Assembly (NCBI RefSeq): GCF_001645105.1
Contig: NZ_LKEG01000038.1
Location: 62,001 to 126,000, forward strand
DNA from: Pseudomonas marginalis
GTDB taxonomy: Bacteria; Pseudomonadota; Gammaproteobacteria; Pseudomonadales; Pseudomonadaceae
DNA: 64,000 nt
Reading direction: 5' to 3'
In this document: positions 9,103 through 19,352 of the stretch, in pieces
Layout: each line of letters begins with the position of its first letter
How positions within the stretch are numbered: position 1 is the stretch's first letter
Made by a program: the position numbers and the translations under genes
The notes under the pieces: model-generated
Told to the model about the DNA's origin: nothing
The model's input: only the letters and a program-made list of their open reading frames with translations
Database searches by the model: none

Positions 9103-10449
9103 TTAGAACGTAGACTGAATTTTCAGGCCCGCCACCAGCGCGTTGTCGACTTTATCCACACCGCCCGGCTGGACGACGTATTGCAGGTTGGGACGCACGG
9201 TCAGCCAGTTGGTGACGTGGAAGCCGTAGTTGATTTCGAAGTTGTACTCGGTTTCGCGGATCGGCGAGAACAGCGCGTTGTCGTAGTCGTTCACGCCATT
9301 GGCGACGTTGAGCAGTTCGGCGTTTTTCTTCACGTCGTCGTTGACGTGCAGACGCGCGGCACCAATACCCACGTCGTCTTTTGGACGCGCATCGAATGGG
9401 CCTTTGTACACCAGCATCAACGACTGGTAGTTGTCGACCAGGTTGGTTTCCTTGTCGTGGAAGGTCGCGTTGGCCGCGATGTTCAGGCCACGCGAAGCGT
9501 CGCCGTTGTGCGTGGTGAGTTGTTGCTGGGCAACGAACCAGTAGCCTTTCTTGCTGCTGTGGGTACGGTATGCAGCACCCGTGGTAGCGGCATCGTTGCC
9601 GTTCACGTCTTCACGTACGTCAGAGGCATCGGCGGCACTTTTGTAGTAACCCACACGGTATTCGCCCGGCAGGTTATTAACCTTCGGCGACCAGACCAAT
9701 TCCACCGGAATCACGGTACCTTTGGTGCCGCTGCCGCTGAGCTTGAAGCCATTGCCGTGCTCGAGTTGCGATGGGTTCTGGTTGTACGCACCGATTTGCG
9801 CATACAGCTCAGGCGTGATGTTGTATTTCACGCGGATCGCGGCCTGGCTGACGGGCCAGTTGTACCAGGTGTTCACATAGTTACCGACCTGCGAGCCGCA
9901 GAACGACAGGTTCTGGAAGTCGCATGGGAAGGTGTTGAAGTCTTCGCCTTCACCGAAGTAACCGAGTTTCACGTCCAACTTGTTGTCGAACATCTGGTGC
10001 TGGATCCAGAACTGGGTCAGACGCACCATGTGGCCACGGCCGTAGACTTCCATGGACGAACTCAGCGTGCCGGCACGCGGGTCGCCAATGCGGTCGTTGG
10101 AGATGTTCTGGCCATTACGGTTGGTAAACTGGATCTTGGCCTGGGTGTTATCCCAGCCCCACAGCTTTTGCAGGTCCAGTGCTACGCCCAGACCGAACTG
10201 GTCAGAGTAACGGCCGGTCCTGTCGTCGTTGTAGCCGCCGCGCAGGTTGGCGCCCATTTCCCCTACGTAGTCAGCCTTGATGTCGATACCTTGCTCGATC
10301 AGCTTGGTACGCTCACCACCCCAATCGCCGGTCATCCACTTGGAGTCGGCACTGAATGCATCGGCCGCCATCGCATTGGCGGACAAAACCAGGGCTGCTG
10401 CAGCTGACATTTGGCAGATCAGCCGAGTGTTGTTGTGTTGCTTTTTCAT
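9103..10449 (-). CDS. oprB: Carbohydrate-selective outer-membrane porin OprB
   Basis: A 448-residue OprB-family porin for passage of glucose and related sugars across the outer membrane. A signal peptide of about 28 residues ends in AMAADAF. The mature protein begins with the family motif MTGDWGGERTKL and consists of alternating beta strands, ending in an aromatic residue (IQSTF), as outer-membrane barrels do. It follows gtsD by 84 bp with its own leader containing A-rich Crc/Hfq-type motifs, and is closed by a terminator. Likely induced together with gtsABCD. Confidence 0.95.
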   Translation of the reverse strand: MKKQHNNTRLICQMSAAAALVLSANAMAADAFSADSKWMTGDWGGERTKLIEQGIDIKADYVGEMGANLRGGYNDDRTGRYSDQFGLGVALDLQKLWGWDNTQAKIQFTNRNGQNISNDRIGDPRAGTLSSSMEVYGRGHMVRLTQFWIQHQMFDNKLDVKLGYFGEGEDFNTFPCDFQNLSFCGSQVGNYVNTWYNWPVSQAAIRVKYNITPELYAQIGAYNQNPSQLEHGNGFKLSGSGTKGTVIPVELVWSPKVNNLPGEYRVGYYKSAADASDVREDVNGNDAATTGAAYRTHSSKKGYWFVAQQQLTTHNGDASRGLNIAANATFHDKETNLVDNYQSLMLVYKGPFDARPKDDVGIGAARLHVNDDVKKNAELLNVANGVNDYDNALFSPIRETEYNFEINYGFHVTNWLTVRPNLQYVVQPGGVDKVDNALVAGLKIQSTF

Positions 10450-10465
10450 CCCTACATCCTCGTCT

Positions 10466-10476
10466 TTATTGTTATT
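10466..10476 (-). promoter_or_regulatory. Candidate Hfq/Crc catabolite-repression motif in the oprB leader
   Basis: On the minus strand, just before the oprB ribosome-binding site, AATAACAATAA contains two overlapping matches to AANAANAA, the A-rich motif bound by Hfq with Crc in Pseudomonas. Inference from pattern only. Confidence 0.5.
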
Positions 10477-10533
10477 AAACTGTTTTTATCTAACGCGGGT
10501 TACTTTTTTATTTAAAACAACAACTTAGCTGCT

Positions 10534-11694
<1,161 letters not shown>

Positions 11695-11696
11695 GA

Positions 11697-12542
11697 TTAC
11701 CCCTTGACCGCGCCGGCCGTGAGGCCGCGCACGAAATACTTGCCTGCGATCACATAGACCAGCAGGGTCGGCAGCCCGGCGATCATCGCCGCCGCCATAT
11801 CCACGTTATATTCCTTGGCCCCGGTGCTGGTGTTGACCAGGTTGTTCAGCGCCACCGTGATGGGCTGGGAGTCGCCGCTGGAGAACACCACACCGAACAG
11901 GAAGTCGTTCCAGATTTGGGTGAACTGCCAGATCAGGCAGACCATGATGATCGGGGTGGACATCGGCAGAATGATCTGACGGAAGATGGTGAAGAAACCG
12001 GCGCCGTCCAGGCGTGCCGCCTTGATCAGCGCATCCGGAATGCTCACGTAGTAGTTACGGAAGAACAGCGTGGTGAACGCCAGCCCATAGACCACGTGCA
12101 CAAACACCAGGCCGGTGGTGGTGCTGGCCAGGCCCATCTTGCCGAGGGTGAACGACGCCGGCAGCAGTACGGTCTGGAACGGCAGGAAGCAGCCGAACAG
12201 CAGCAAACCGAAGAACAGCTGCGAGCCACGGAAGCGCCAGAACGACAGCACATAACCGTTCAACGCACCGATGGCGGTGGAGATCAGCACAGCGGGAACG
12301 GTGATCTTGATCGAGTTCCAGAAGTAGCCATCCACGGTGGCCCAGGCCTTGACCCAGCCGATACCGGAGACCACGGTCGGCCAGCTCAGCAGGTTGCCGG
12401 TGCTGATGTCTTCCGGGGTCTTGAAGCTGGTCAGCAGCATCACCACCAGCGGCACTAGGTACAGCAGCACGGCGAGGATCAGCACCGCGTAGATCGCGAT
12501 GCGACTCAGGCTGATGGCAGGTTTGGAGGCGAGACTAGTCAT
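11697..12542 (-). CDS. gtsC: Glucose ABC transporter permease GtsC
   Basis: A 281-residue inner-membrane permease with six predicted helices. The cytoplasmic EAA loop, which docks on the ATPase, is visible as IKAARLDGAGFFTIFRQIILP. It is of the MalG type. The start overlaps the gtsB end by 8 bp, and the gene ends 2 bp before gtsD, so the three are tightly coupled in translation. Confidence 0.94.
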   Translation of the reverse strand: MTSLASKPAISLSRIAIYAVLILAVLLYLVPLVVMLLTSFKTPEDISTGNLLSWPTVVSGIGWVKAWATVDGYFWNSIKITVPAVLISTAIGALNGYVLSFWRFRGSQLFFGLLLFGCFLPFQTVLLPASFTLGKMGLASTTTGLVFVHVVYGLAFTTLFFRNYYVSIPDALIKAARLDGAGFFTIFRQIILPMSTPIIMVCLIWQFTQIWNDFLFGVVFSSGDSQPITVALNNLVNTSTGAKEYNVDMAAAMIAGLPTLLVYVIAGKYFVRGLTAGAVKG

Positions 12543-13443
12543 TACGTTTGGTCCTCAGCTCGGAATAGAGGTAAGGCACGATGATCGCGAGGATCGCACC
12601 GAGCATCAGGATTGCACTGGCCGAGCCCATGCCCATCTGGCCACGGCTGAAGGTAAACGAGTACATGAACATCGCTGGCAGGTCGGACGAGTAGCCCGGG
12701 CCGCCGGCCGTCATCGCCGCCACCAGGTCGAAGCTCTTGATCGCAATGTGCGCCAGGATCATCACTGCACTGAAGAACACCGGACGCAGGCTTGGCAGCA
12801 CCACGCTCCAGTAGATGCGCGGCAGGCTCGCACCGTCGATCTGTGCGGCACGGATGATCGATTGATCAACGCCACGCAGGCCGGCGAGGAACATCGCCAT
12901 GATGAAGCCCGAGGCTTGCCAGACAGCGGCGATCACCAGGCAGTAGACCACGCGGTCCGGGTCGATCAGCCAGTCGAGACGGAAGCCTTCCCAGCCCCAG
13001 TCACGCAGGAGTTTGTCCAGGCCCATGCCCGGGTTGAGCAGCCATTTCCAGGCGGTACCGGTGACGATCATCGAGAGCGCCATCGGGTACAGGTAAATGG
13101 TGCGGATAAAGCCTTCACGACGGATTTTCTGGTCGAGGAAGATCGCCAGTGTCACGCCGATGACCAAGGTGATGCCGATAAACATCCCGCCGAACAAGGC
13201 CAGGTTCTTGCTCGCGACCCACCAGCGATCGTTGTCGAACAAGCGCTCGTACTGTGCAAGCCCTGCCCATTTGTAACTCGGCAGGAACGTCGATGTGGTG
13301 AACGACAGTACAAACGTCCACAGGATGTAGCCGTAAAAGCCCACCAACACGATGAACATGCTGGGCGCCAGCACCAGTTTGGGTAGCCAGCGCTGCAGTG
13401 CATCGAACGGCGAGGCTTTGCTGAACACAGCAACAGAACTCAT
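12535..13443 (-). CDS. gtsB: Glucose ABC transporter permease GtsB
   Basis: A 302-residue MalF-type inner-membrane permease, shorter than E. coli MalF because it lacks the large periplasmic domain. The EAA loop reads IRAAQIDGASLPRIYWSVVLP. It pairs with GtsC to form the channel. Unlike the other junctions, 142 bp with a REP-like hairpin separate it from gtsA, which would allow the binding protein to be made in excess. Confidence 0.94.
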   Translation of the reverse strand: MSSVAVFSKASPFDALQRWLPKLVLAPSMFIVLVGFYGYILWTFVLSFTTSTFLPSYKWAGLAQYERLFDNDRWWVASKNLALFGGMFIGITLVIGVTLAIFLDQKIRREGFIRTIYLYPMALSMIVTGTAWKWLLNPGMGLDKLLRDWGWEGFRLDWLIDPDRVVYCLVIAAVWQASGFIMAMFLAGLRGVDQSIIRAAQIDGASLPRIYWSVVLPSLRPVFFSAVMILAHIAIKSFDLVAAMTAGGPGYSSDLPAMFMYSFTFSRGQMGMGSASAILMLGAILAIIVPYLYSELRTKRND

Positions 13444-13494
13444 GGGAAAATCCAGTACAGGGAAAAAGGACTACAGCCTGTCGGAGCCAGTGTG

Positions 13495-13562
13495 TTGTGG
13501 CGAAGGCGCTCCGCCTTTGGGGGTGCTTCGCACCCCAGCGGGAGCAAGCTCCCTCGCCACAG
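13495..13562. repeat. REP-like palindromic element between gtsA and gtsB
   Basis: A compact set of nested inverted repeats bounded by TTGTGGCGA and TCGCCACAG, with GGGGTGCTTCGCACCCC inside and GGGAGCAAGCTCCC near the right end. This is a different REP class from the GTGGGAGGGGGCTTG type; the same class recurs inside the element at 60380-60474. In this intra-operon position it could stabilise the upstream gtsA mRNA. Confidence 0.8.
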
Positions 13563-13585
13563 CAACCCGACTCCTACAAAAGGTG

Positions 13586-14872
13586 TTACTTGGCAGACTT
13601 GATCGCAGCGCCGAGTTTCTTGGCGGTGTCGGCCGGGTCGGCTTTCGGGTCGTTGATGTAGTTGGTCACGACATCAAAGAACGCACCTTGCACAGCCAGG
13701 GTGGTGGCCATGTTGTGCGCCATGCTTGGCTGCAGGCCGCCGGTCTTGGCGTCCGTCAGGAAGTCCTTGGCGGCGGTCTGGGCGCAGGAGTCGAAGCCGA
13801 GCTTGTCCATTTCATTGAGCATGTCGGTACGAACCGGGATCGAGCCTTTGTTGATGCTGAAGACTTTCTGGAAGTTTTCACCCAGCACGACCTTGGCAAT
13901 GTCTTGCTGACCCGCAGCCGTGCCTTTGTCTTTCTGCTTGAACACCGCCAGGGAGTCGATGTTGTAGGTGAAGGCTTTGTCGGTGCCTGGGAAGGCTACG
14001 CACTCGTAGTCTTTGCCGGCGACTTTCTTGGCGGCCGTCCATTCGGACTTGGCCCAGTCACCCATGATCTGCATGCCGGCCTTGCCGTTGATAACCTTGC
14101 CCGCTTCGAGGTTCCAGTCCTGGCCTTTGCCGTCGACGTCCATGTAGGTCGCGACTTTTTTCAGCTCAGTCAGGGCCTTGACCATTTCCGGACCGGTCAG
14201 CGCGCCGTTATCCAGGTCGACCAGGGCTTTTTTGTAGCCATCTGCGCCCATCACCGACAGGACGACGGCTTCGAACACCGTGCTGTCCTGCCACGGCTGG
14301 CCACCGTGGGCAAGCGCGATGAAGCCGGCTTTCTTCAGCTTGTCGCCCGCGGCGTAGAATTCTTCAAGGGTGGTCGGGTTCTTGGTGATACCGGCTTTCT
14401 TGAAGACTTCCGGGTTGATCCACAGCCAGTTCACGCGGTGGATGTTGACCGGTACGGCGACGTAGTCACCGTCGTACTTCACGGTATCAGAGACTTTCTT
14501 GTCGAGCAGGGAGTCCCACTTTTCTTCTTTGGCGACGTCTTTGAGCACGTCGGTGTCGAGCAGGCCAGTGGAGGCCCATTCCTGGATGTCGGGGCCTTTG
14601 ATCTGGGCAACGCCTGGCGGGTTGCCGGCGACCGCGCGGCTTTTCAGCACGGTCATGGCCGTGGCGCCACCGCCACCTGCGACGGCACCGTCTTTCCAGG
14701 TGAAGCCGTCTTTCTCAACTTGGGCCTTCAGGACATCTACAGCCGCCTTCTCACCACCCGAGGTCCACCAATGCACAACTTCAACCGTCCCTTTCGAGTC
14801 GGCGGCAAATGCACTGAGGGGAAACAACGAGGCAATGGAAATAGCGACGGCGAGGCGATTAATCGCGTTCAT
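13586..14872 (-). CDS. gtsA: Glucose ABC transporter substrate-binding protein GtsA
   Basis: A 428-residue periplasmic sugar-binding protein of the CUT1 family, first gene of gtsABCD. A signal peptide ends in SAFAADSKG around residue 24. Family features include [15 protein letters not shown] at the mature N-terminus and the MGDWAKSEW segment mid-protein, typical of glucose/mannose-binding members. ATG 14872 is preceded by AAAAGG. The leader has overlapping AANAANAA motifs, and about 100 bp upstream lies a perfect palindrome also found before the AGE gene. Confidence 0.95.
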   Translation of the reverse strand: MNAINRLAVAISIASLFPLSAFAADSKGTVEVVHWWTSGGEKAAVDVLKAQVEKDGFTWKDGAVAGGGGATAMTVLKSRAVAGNPPGVAQIKGPDIQEWASTGLLDTDVLKDVAKEEKWDSLLDKKVSDTVKYDGDYVAVPVNIHRVNWLWINPEVFKKAGITKNPTTLEEFYAAGDKLKKAGFIALAHGGQPWQDSTVFEAVVLSVMGADGYKKALVDLDNGALTGPEMVKALTELKKVATYMDVDGKGQDWNLEAGKVINGKAGMQIMGDWAKSEWTAAKKVAGKDYECVAFPGTDKAFTYNIDSLAVFKQKDKGTAAGQQDIAKVVLGENFQKVFSINKGSIPVRTDMLNEMDKLGFDSCAQTAAKDFLTDAKTGGLQPSMAHNMATTLAVQGAFFDVVTNYINDPKADPADTAKKLGAAIKSAK

Positions 14873-14883
14873 CTGAGTACCTT

Positions 14884-14894
14884 TTCTTGTTGTT
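14884..14894 (-). promoter_or_regulatory. Candidate Hfq/Crc catabolite-repression motif in the gtsA leader
   Basis: On the minus strand AACAACAAGAA overlaps the gtsA ribosome-binding region and holds two matches to AANAANAA. It suggests that gtsA translation is blocked by Hfq/Crc when preferred carbon sources are present. Confidence 0.55.
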
Positions 14895-14974
14895 ATGCAT
14901 GCAAGTCTTAAGCTTGCGCTGCACGGAGTTTAAACATGGATTTTTGAGGCGCAGGTAACAAAGGGATGTACAAA

Positions 14975-14992
14975 TGTCACCAAGTGGTGACA
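14975..14992. promoter_or_regulatory. Palindromic operator upstream of gtsA (copy 1 of a shared module)
   Basis: TGTCACC-AAGT-GGTGACA is a perfect 7+7 inverted repeat 103 bp upstream of gtsA and overlapping the last codons of the AGE gene. The same palindrome occurs at 16319-16336. Downstream of both copies, at the same spacing, the sequences GTTAC-TGC and TGTTTA(A/G)ACTCCGT are shared. The regulator is unknown; GltR or another sugar-responsive factor is possible. Confidence 0.7.
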
Positions 14993-16236
14993 TAAAGCCC
15001 AGCCCCGATGGCACTGGCCATACTCGGTGCCAAGGGCAGTGCAGGCAGCACGACCGCTTGCCAAGCATGGTACAGGTCTGGCTTGCCGCCCCAGATGTTG
15101 CTGCTGGGTTGGTTGTGCGGGCTGAGTTCGTGGTGCCAACTGCCGTGGAGACGGTCGATAAAGTGGGCCTCGCAAAACTCCCAGAAACGCCGGTACCAGG
15201 TTTCGTAATGCAACTCGCCCGTGCGCTTGAGCAACGCCTGGGCAGCGGCGCTGGCTTCGGCATGGGTCCAGTGCAGGCGTTCGCGCACCACTGGACGATG
15301 GTTCCAGTCCAGCGTGTAGACGATGCCGGGGGCGCCATCCACTGCCCAGGCGTATTCACAGGCACTGGCGAACAAGCCCTTGGCGTCAGTCACCAACCAT
15401 TCTGGTGTGACGAGCCCGGCTTGCAGGCGTGCCGCCTCCAGGTGCAGCACCAGCCGTGCCCACTCGAAGCCGTGGCCGGGGGTAATGCCATAGGGACGAA
15501 AGCCATCGGCGGGGTTGTCTTCGTTATAGCCGAGCAAAGGTTGCCAATAAATGTCGAAATGCTCGATCACCATGAACTGGTTACCGGCGGCGTGGGTGTG
15601 GATCACACGCTCGACGATCCGCAGCGCGCGGTCCAGCCAGCGCGTATCGCCGGTCACATCGGCGAGGGCGAGGAAGGCCTCGGTGGCGTGCATGTTGCTG
15701 TTGGCGCCGCGGTAGGCCTCGACGCCGCTCCAGTCCTGGGCAAACGACTCGAGCATCACGCCCTCCTCCTCGCTCCAGAAAAACTGGTCGATGATATGGA
15801 TGGCGTCGTTCAGCAGGGTGCGCGCGCCGGGAGCGCCGGCCACAACCGCAGAGCTGGCGGCCAGGGCGACAAAGGCGTGCAGGTAAGCGGCCTTGCCACG
15901 GTTGCCATCGAGGGCGTGGGGCGCGGCGAACCAGCCGCCATGCTCAGCATCGCGTAATGGGCCGTTGAGGCAGGCAACCCCGTGTTCAACCAGCTCGGCA
16001 TAACCGGGCAACCCCATGGCGTGGGCCATGGCGAAGCTGTGGGTCATGCGGGCGGTGTTCATGGTTTCGGCGTGAGCATCGGCCGGCAATTGGCCTTTAT
16101 CGTTCAGGTTGCCGAAGCCGTCGGGCAGTCGAGAAGCCTTGGCAAATGCCAGCAGACGCTGGCCTTCGGCGGCGAGCCAGGCGTGATGAGCAGGCGCGTT
16201 CAGCCAACTGCTGGCAGGCAGTGGTTGCGTGGTCAT
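14977..16236 (-). CDS. AGE-family sugar epimerase/isomerase
   Basis: A 419-residue (alpha/alpha)6-barrel enzyme of the N-acylglucosamine 2-epimerase family. Landmarks of this family are ARMTHSFAMAH near residue 65, RDAEHGGWF near 97, KAAYLHAFVALAASS near 117, NSNMHATEAFL near 185, and ITPGHGFEWARL near 265, which supply the conserved Arg and His of the active site. Members with this layout in pseudomonads include mannose/lyxose isomerases; true epimerase activity on GlcNAc is less likely in a glucose-uptake context. It lies directly upstream of gtsA on the same strand but has its own copy of the gts operator module, so it is probably co-regulated with the transporter. The substrate (mannose, fructose, or glucose) is inference. 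Confidence 0.82.
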   Translation of the reverse strand: MTTQPLPASSWLNAPAHHAWLAAEGQRLLAFAKASRLPDGFGNLNDKGQLPADAHAETMNTARMTHSFAMAHAMGLPGYAELVEHGVACLNGPLRDAEHGGWFAAPHALDGNRGKAAYLHAFVALAASSAVVAGAPGARTLLNDAIHIIDQFFWSEEEGVMLESFAQDWSGVEAYRGANSNMHATEAFLALADVTGDTRWLDRALRIVERVIHTHAAGNQFMVIEHFDIYWQPLLGYNEDNPADGFRPYGITPGHGFEWARLVLHLEAARLQAGLVTPEWLVTDAKGLFASACEYAWAVDGAPGIVYTLDWNHRPVVRERLHWTHAEASAAAQALLKRTGELHYETWYRRFWEFCEAHFIDRLHGSWHHELSPHNQPSSNIWGGKPDLYHAWQAVVLPALPLAPSMASAIGAGLYVTTW

Positions 16237-16318
16237 GGGTGGCCCTTATTATTTTTTGTGGGATGAACGGAGTCTAAACAAGGGCACGGTGGGGGCAAGT
16301 AACGAAGGGGAAGGGAAA

Positions 16319-16336
16319 TGTCACCGAGTGGTGACA
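16319..16336. promoter_or_regulatory. Palindromic operator upstream of the AGE gene (copy 2 of a shared module)
   Basis: TGTCACC-GAGT-GGTGACA, 83 bp upstream of the AGE start. It matches the gtsA copy in both arms and shares the downstream elements GTTAC and TGTTTAGACTCCGT at equal distance. Confidence 0.7.
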
Positions 16337-16351
16337 TTTGCCATTACACCC

Positions 16352-17197
16352 TTATTGACCGAGGGGCGTGATCTTCGCCGGCGCGTTGAGTTGCTGGTTG
16401 AGGGTCTGCACTTGGCTTTGCAACGTGGTGATATTGCGCGTGGTCTGGATGCGGAACACATCAAACTCTTTATTGGTGGGCGCATCGCTGTTGACCGACT
16501 GGTTATCCTGCGCGCTTTTGAGCACTACCAGATCCTGCTCGATTCGCGCGATGGCCGCACTGGGGTTGCCCTGTTTCTTCAAGGCCGCCACGTCAGCGGA
16601 AAGCTCCTTGATTTCGCTATCGCGCTTGCTCGCATCACCTTGCGCCGCCTTGAGCGTTGCCACAGCGTCGGTCAGGGCCTGGACCTGGCCTTGCAGCTTG
16701 CTGTTGGCGTTGGACAGCTCAGTGGTGCTGGCCGTCATTTGCGCCAGGCGCTTATCCAACTCGGTCGCCTGGCCGGCCACGCCGACTTGCTGTTTACCCT
16801 GCTCCAGCAACTGGCTTTCAAGTTGCTTGATCTGCAGTTTCAGCGCCTCGCTGCCATTGTTGACGCTGGCTTCACTGGCCACCACCTTGCCGGAAATATC
16901 CTGCAGGCGCCCCGCCGCTTCTTCGCTGATGCGCGCAAAGCTTTCCTGGGTGGCAACCAACTGCTGGCCCATCAAGGAGATCTGCTGGAAGCTCCACCAG
17001 GCCAGGCCCGCAAAGGCGATCAGCAACGCGCCGATCAAGGCCCACAATGGGCCGGTGCTGGCGTTCTTGACCTTGACCACCTTGGTGGTGCGTGACCGCA
17101 CCGAGGTGGCGGGAGAAGGCTCGAAATCATCATCATCCCCGACATCGGCCCGCAGGCTGGGAACGTTGTCGAAGTCGTCTTTAGCATCGTTGCGCAT
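16352..17197 (-). CDS. Single-pass inner-membrane coiled-coil protein of unknown function
   Basis: A 281-residue protein with an acidic disordered N-terminus (residues 1-45, including DVGDDDDFEPSP), one membrane helix at about 50-72 (PLWALIGALLIAFAGLAWW), and a long periplasmic coiled coil from about 75 to 270 rich in Gln, Ala, Leu and Ser (for example QLESQLLEQGKQQ). This is an N-in topology. Homologues in Pseudomonas are often labelled ATPase, but no nucleotide-binding motif is visible. It may organise an envelope complex. It stands alone, next to the AGE operator and followed on the same strand side by an epimerase gene. Confidence 0.7.
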   Translation of the reverse strand: MRNDAKDDFDNVPSLRADVGDDDDFEPSPATSVRSRTTKVVKVKNASTGPLWALIGALLIAFAGLAWWSFQQISLMGQQLVATQESFARISEEAAGRLQDISGKVVASEASVNNGSEALKLQIKQLESQLLEQGKQQVGVAGQATELDKRLAQMTASTTELSNANSKLQGQVQALTDAVATLKAAQGDASKRDSEIKELSADVAALKKQGNPSAAIARIEQDLVVLKSAQDNQSVNSDAPTNKEFDVFRIQTTRNITTLQSQVQTLNQQLNAPAKITPLGQ

Positions 17198-17311
17198 GAA
17201 TCAACCCTGAATCGGTGAAATGGCGAGCGACGGGAGTATAAACCGTGATCCCGGCGCACTGATCGACCCGGAACGCCGAAATCGGTTCCCGAAGTGTTGC
17301 CTGTTGTGTGC

Positions 17312-18310
17312 TTACTGGATCCCCGGCGCCTGGGCTTTCCACCAACTGCAGAACTCGTCGAGGGCGGTCCACAGGCTGACCTTGGGCTCATAGTCCAGAT
17401 AATGCCTGGCACGGCTGATGTCGAGGGTGAAATCTTTGTTCATGACTTGCATGCCCAGGCGAGACAACGCGGGCTCCGGCCGCCCCGGCCACATCGCGCA
17501 GAACGCTTCGTTAAGTGCCGCCACGCTGTAGGACAGGCCGTAGGACCGATACCGCGTTACCTGCGGCATTTCCATCTGGCGCATCACATAGTTCACCACA
17601 TCCCACACCGGCACTGGCGCACCGTTGCTGATGTTGTAGGCCTTGCCGAGTGCCGAGCCGGGGGCAAGCAGGCTGCTGAGCAGCGCCTCGTTGAGGTTGT
17701 GCACGCTGGTGAAGTCGACCTTGTTCAGCCCGTCGCCGACGATCGCCAGGCGGTTCTTGCGCTGCATTTTCAGCAAGCGCGGGAAGATACTCATGTCACC
17801 CGCGCCCGTCACGAAGCGCGGGCGCAAGGCCAGTACCTCGAGGCCGAACTCCTGGGCGCCGAACACCTTCTGCTCGGCCAGGTACTTGGTGGCGGCATAG
17901 GGGTGCTTGAAACGCTTGGGAACTTGTTCTTCGGTCACGCCCAGATGATCGCGGCCATCAAAGTAGATCGACGGTGACGACAGGTGGACCAACCGACCGA
18001 CGCGCTGCTTGAGGCAGGCTTCGACGACGTTCTCGGTAACGAGCACATTGCCTTGGTGGAAGTCCTGGTAACGCCCCCACAGCCCGACGGCGCCCGCGCA
18101 ATGCACCACGGCTTCGACATCGCGGCACAGGTCACGCACCAGCGCGGCGTCATTCAAATCACCCTGGATAAACTCGGCGCCGCGCCTGACCAGGTGCTCC
18201 ACACCTTCGGCGCGTCGCCCGTTGACCCGAACGTCCAGGCCCTGCTCCAAAGCGAAACGCGCAAAGCGCCCGCCAATGAAGCCGCTTGCGCCGGTGACCA
18301 GAATCTTCAT
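17312..18310 (-). CDS. NAD(P)-dependent epimerase/dehydratase (extended SDR, 3-beta-HSD-like)
   Basis: A 332-residue extended short-chain dehydrogenase. The Rossmann motif GASGFIG is at residues 7-13; the catalytic Ser is in LVHLSSPSIYF near 113, and the Tyr/Lys pair is YAATK near 140. The C-terminal half has the substrate domain typical of the 3-beta-hydroxysteroid dehydrogenase / NAD-dependent epimerase group. The actual substrate is unknown. No signal peptide. It starts at ATG 18310 and is followed, after about 110 bp, by the coiled-coil protein gene on the same strand. Confidence 0.82.
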   Translation of the reverse strand: MKILVTGASGFIGGRFARFALEQGLDVRVNGRRAEGVEHLVRRGAEFIQGDLNDAALVRDLCRDVEAVVHCAGAVGLWGRYQDFHQGNVLVTENVVEACLKQRVGRLVHLSSPSIYFDGRDHLGVTEEQVPKRFKHPYAATKYLAEQKVFGAQEFGLEVLALRPRFVTGAGDMSIFPRLLKMQRKNRLAIVGDGLNKVDFTSVHNLNEALLSSLLAPGSALGKAYNISNGAPVPVWDVVNYVMRQMEMPQVTRYRSYGLSYSVAALNEAFCAMWPGRPEPALSRLGMQVMNKDFTLDISRARHYLDYEPKVSLWTALDEFCSWWKAQAPGIQ

Positions 18311-18362
18311 GTATTACCCCGTGCTCTTTCATTTTTCATCGCTGTTGCCTTGACGCGCGCCA

Positions 18363-19256
18363 TCACTCCAACGGCACCAACCATTGGCCACACGCCTGGG
18401 CCAGGTGGTCGGTCAACAAGCCCAGCAGTTGCCCGCCACTGCGCCAATGATGCCAGTACAACGGCACATCGATGGGCTTATCTGGTAATAACTCGACCAA
18501 TAGGCCCTTTTCCAGTTGGTCACGTACCTGCAATTCCGGCACTAGCCCCCAGCCCAGCCCCGCTTCCGTCAGGCGGATAAAACCTTCGGAGGATGGGCAT
18601 AAATGGTGCTCGAAACCGCCGTCCACGCCGAGGGATGCCAAGTAGCGGTGTTGCAGGAAATCATCCGGACCGAAGACCAAGGCCGGCGTACGCGCCAGTT
18701 GGTCCGCGCGCACGCCGTGCGCAAAGTGCCGGGCAATAAAGGCCGGACTGGCCAACGCGCGATAGCGCATGGCACCCAGCAAGAGGCTGCGCGCGCCCGC
18801 CACTGGGCGCTCGCTGGCGCAGATACAGGCCGCCACCTCCCCGGCGCGCATGCGCTTGAGGCCCACGGTCTGGTCCTCTACGACCAGGTCCAGCAGCAGA
18901 TGCTGCTCGGCGCAAAAACCGCTGACAGCCTCTGCCCACCAGGTGGCGAGGCTGTCGGCGTTCAACGCGATGCGCAGGCGCTCGGGCATGCCTTCGTCGT
19001 CCAGCGCCGGCACCTGGCTTTGCAGGTCACGTTCCAGCAAGCGCACCTGTTGCACGTGGTTGAGCAGACGCCGGCCGATATCGGTGGGCGTCGGCGGCGT
19101 GGCGCGCACCAGTACCGGCTGGCCGATACGCGCTTCCAGCAACTTGATGCGCTGGGAGATCGCCGATTGCGAAAGGCCCAAGACTTGAGCGGCACGCTCG
19201 AAGCCCGCTTGTTCTACCACCGCCGCCAGCGCGGAAAGCAATTTATAGTCGAACAT
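18363..19256 (-). CDS. argP: ArgP (IciA)-type LysR transcriptional regulator
   Basis: A 297-residue LysR-family regulator. The start MFDYKLLSALAAVVEQAGFE and the helix-turn-helix AAQVLGLSQSAISQRIKLLE (residues about 22-41) match ArgP closely. The effector-binding domain covers about 90-290. ArgP senses lysine/arginine and activates the exporter argO (lysE). The open frame extends far upstream, but ATG 19256 gives the standard length. It is divergent from an ACT-domain gene and the exporter gene, the arrangement seen in P. aeruginosa next to sodB and bifA. Its operator should lie in 19257-19352. Confidence 0.92.
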   Translation of the reverse strand: MFDYKLLSALAAVVEQAGFERAAQVLGLSQSAISQRIKLLEARIGQPVLVRATPPTPTDIGRRLLNHVQQVRLLERDLQSQVPALDDEGMPERLRIALNADSLATWWAEAVSGFCAEQHLLLDLVVEDQTVGLKRMRAGEVAACICASERPVAGARSLLLGAMRYRALASPAFIARHFAHGVRADQLARTPALVFGPDDFLQHRYLASLGVDGGFEHHLCPSSEGFIRLTEAGLGWGLVPELQVRDQLEKGLLVELLPDKPIDVPLYWHHWRSGGQLLGLLTDHLAQACGQWLVPLE

Positions 19257-19352
19257 CAGTTTCTCTAATGAGCGATCAGCAATATTTGTTTTTCTTATAC
19301 AGCCTGCCTCATGAGAATAGCCAGCATCGCTTCTCTCTATAAGGAACCTCCC

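Noticed and set aside
8590..10407. A 605-codon plus-strand open frame antisense to the mutarotase gene and oprB
   Set aside because: It is a shadow frame of GC-rich coding DNA; the protein has no fold-like pattern, no ribosome-binding site, and the minus-strand genes are clear family members.
13352..14911. A 519-codon plus-strand frame antisense to gtsA
   Set aside because: gtsA on the minus strand has a signal peptide and family motifs; the frame runs through the REP-like element and lacks coding character.
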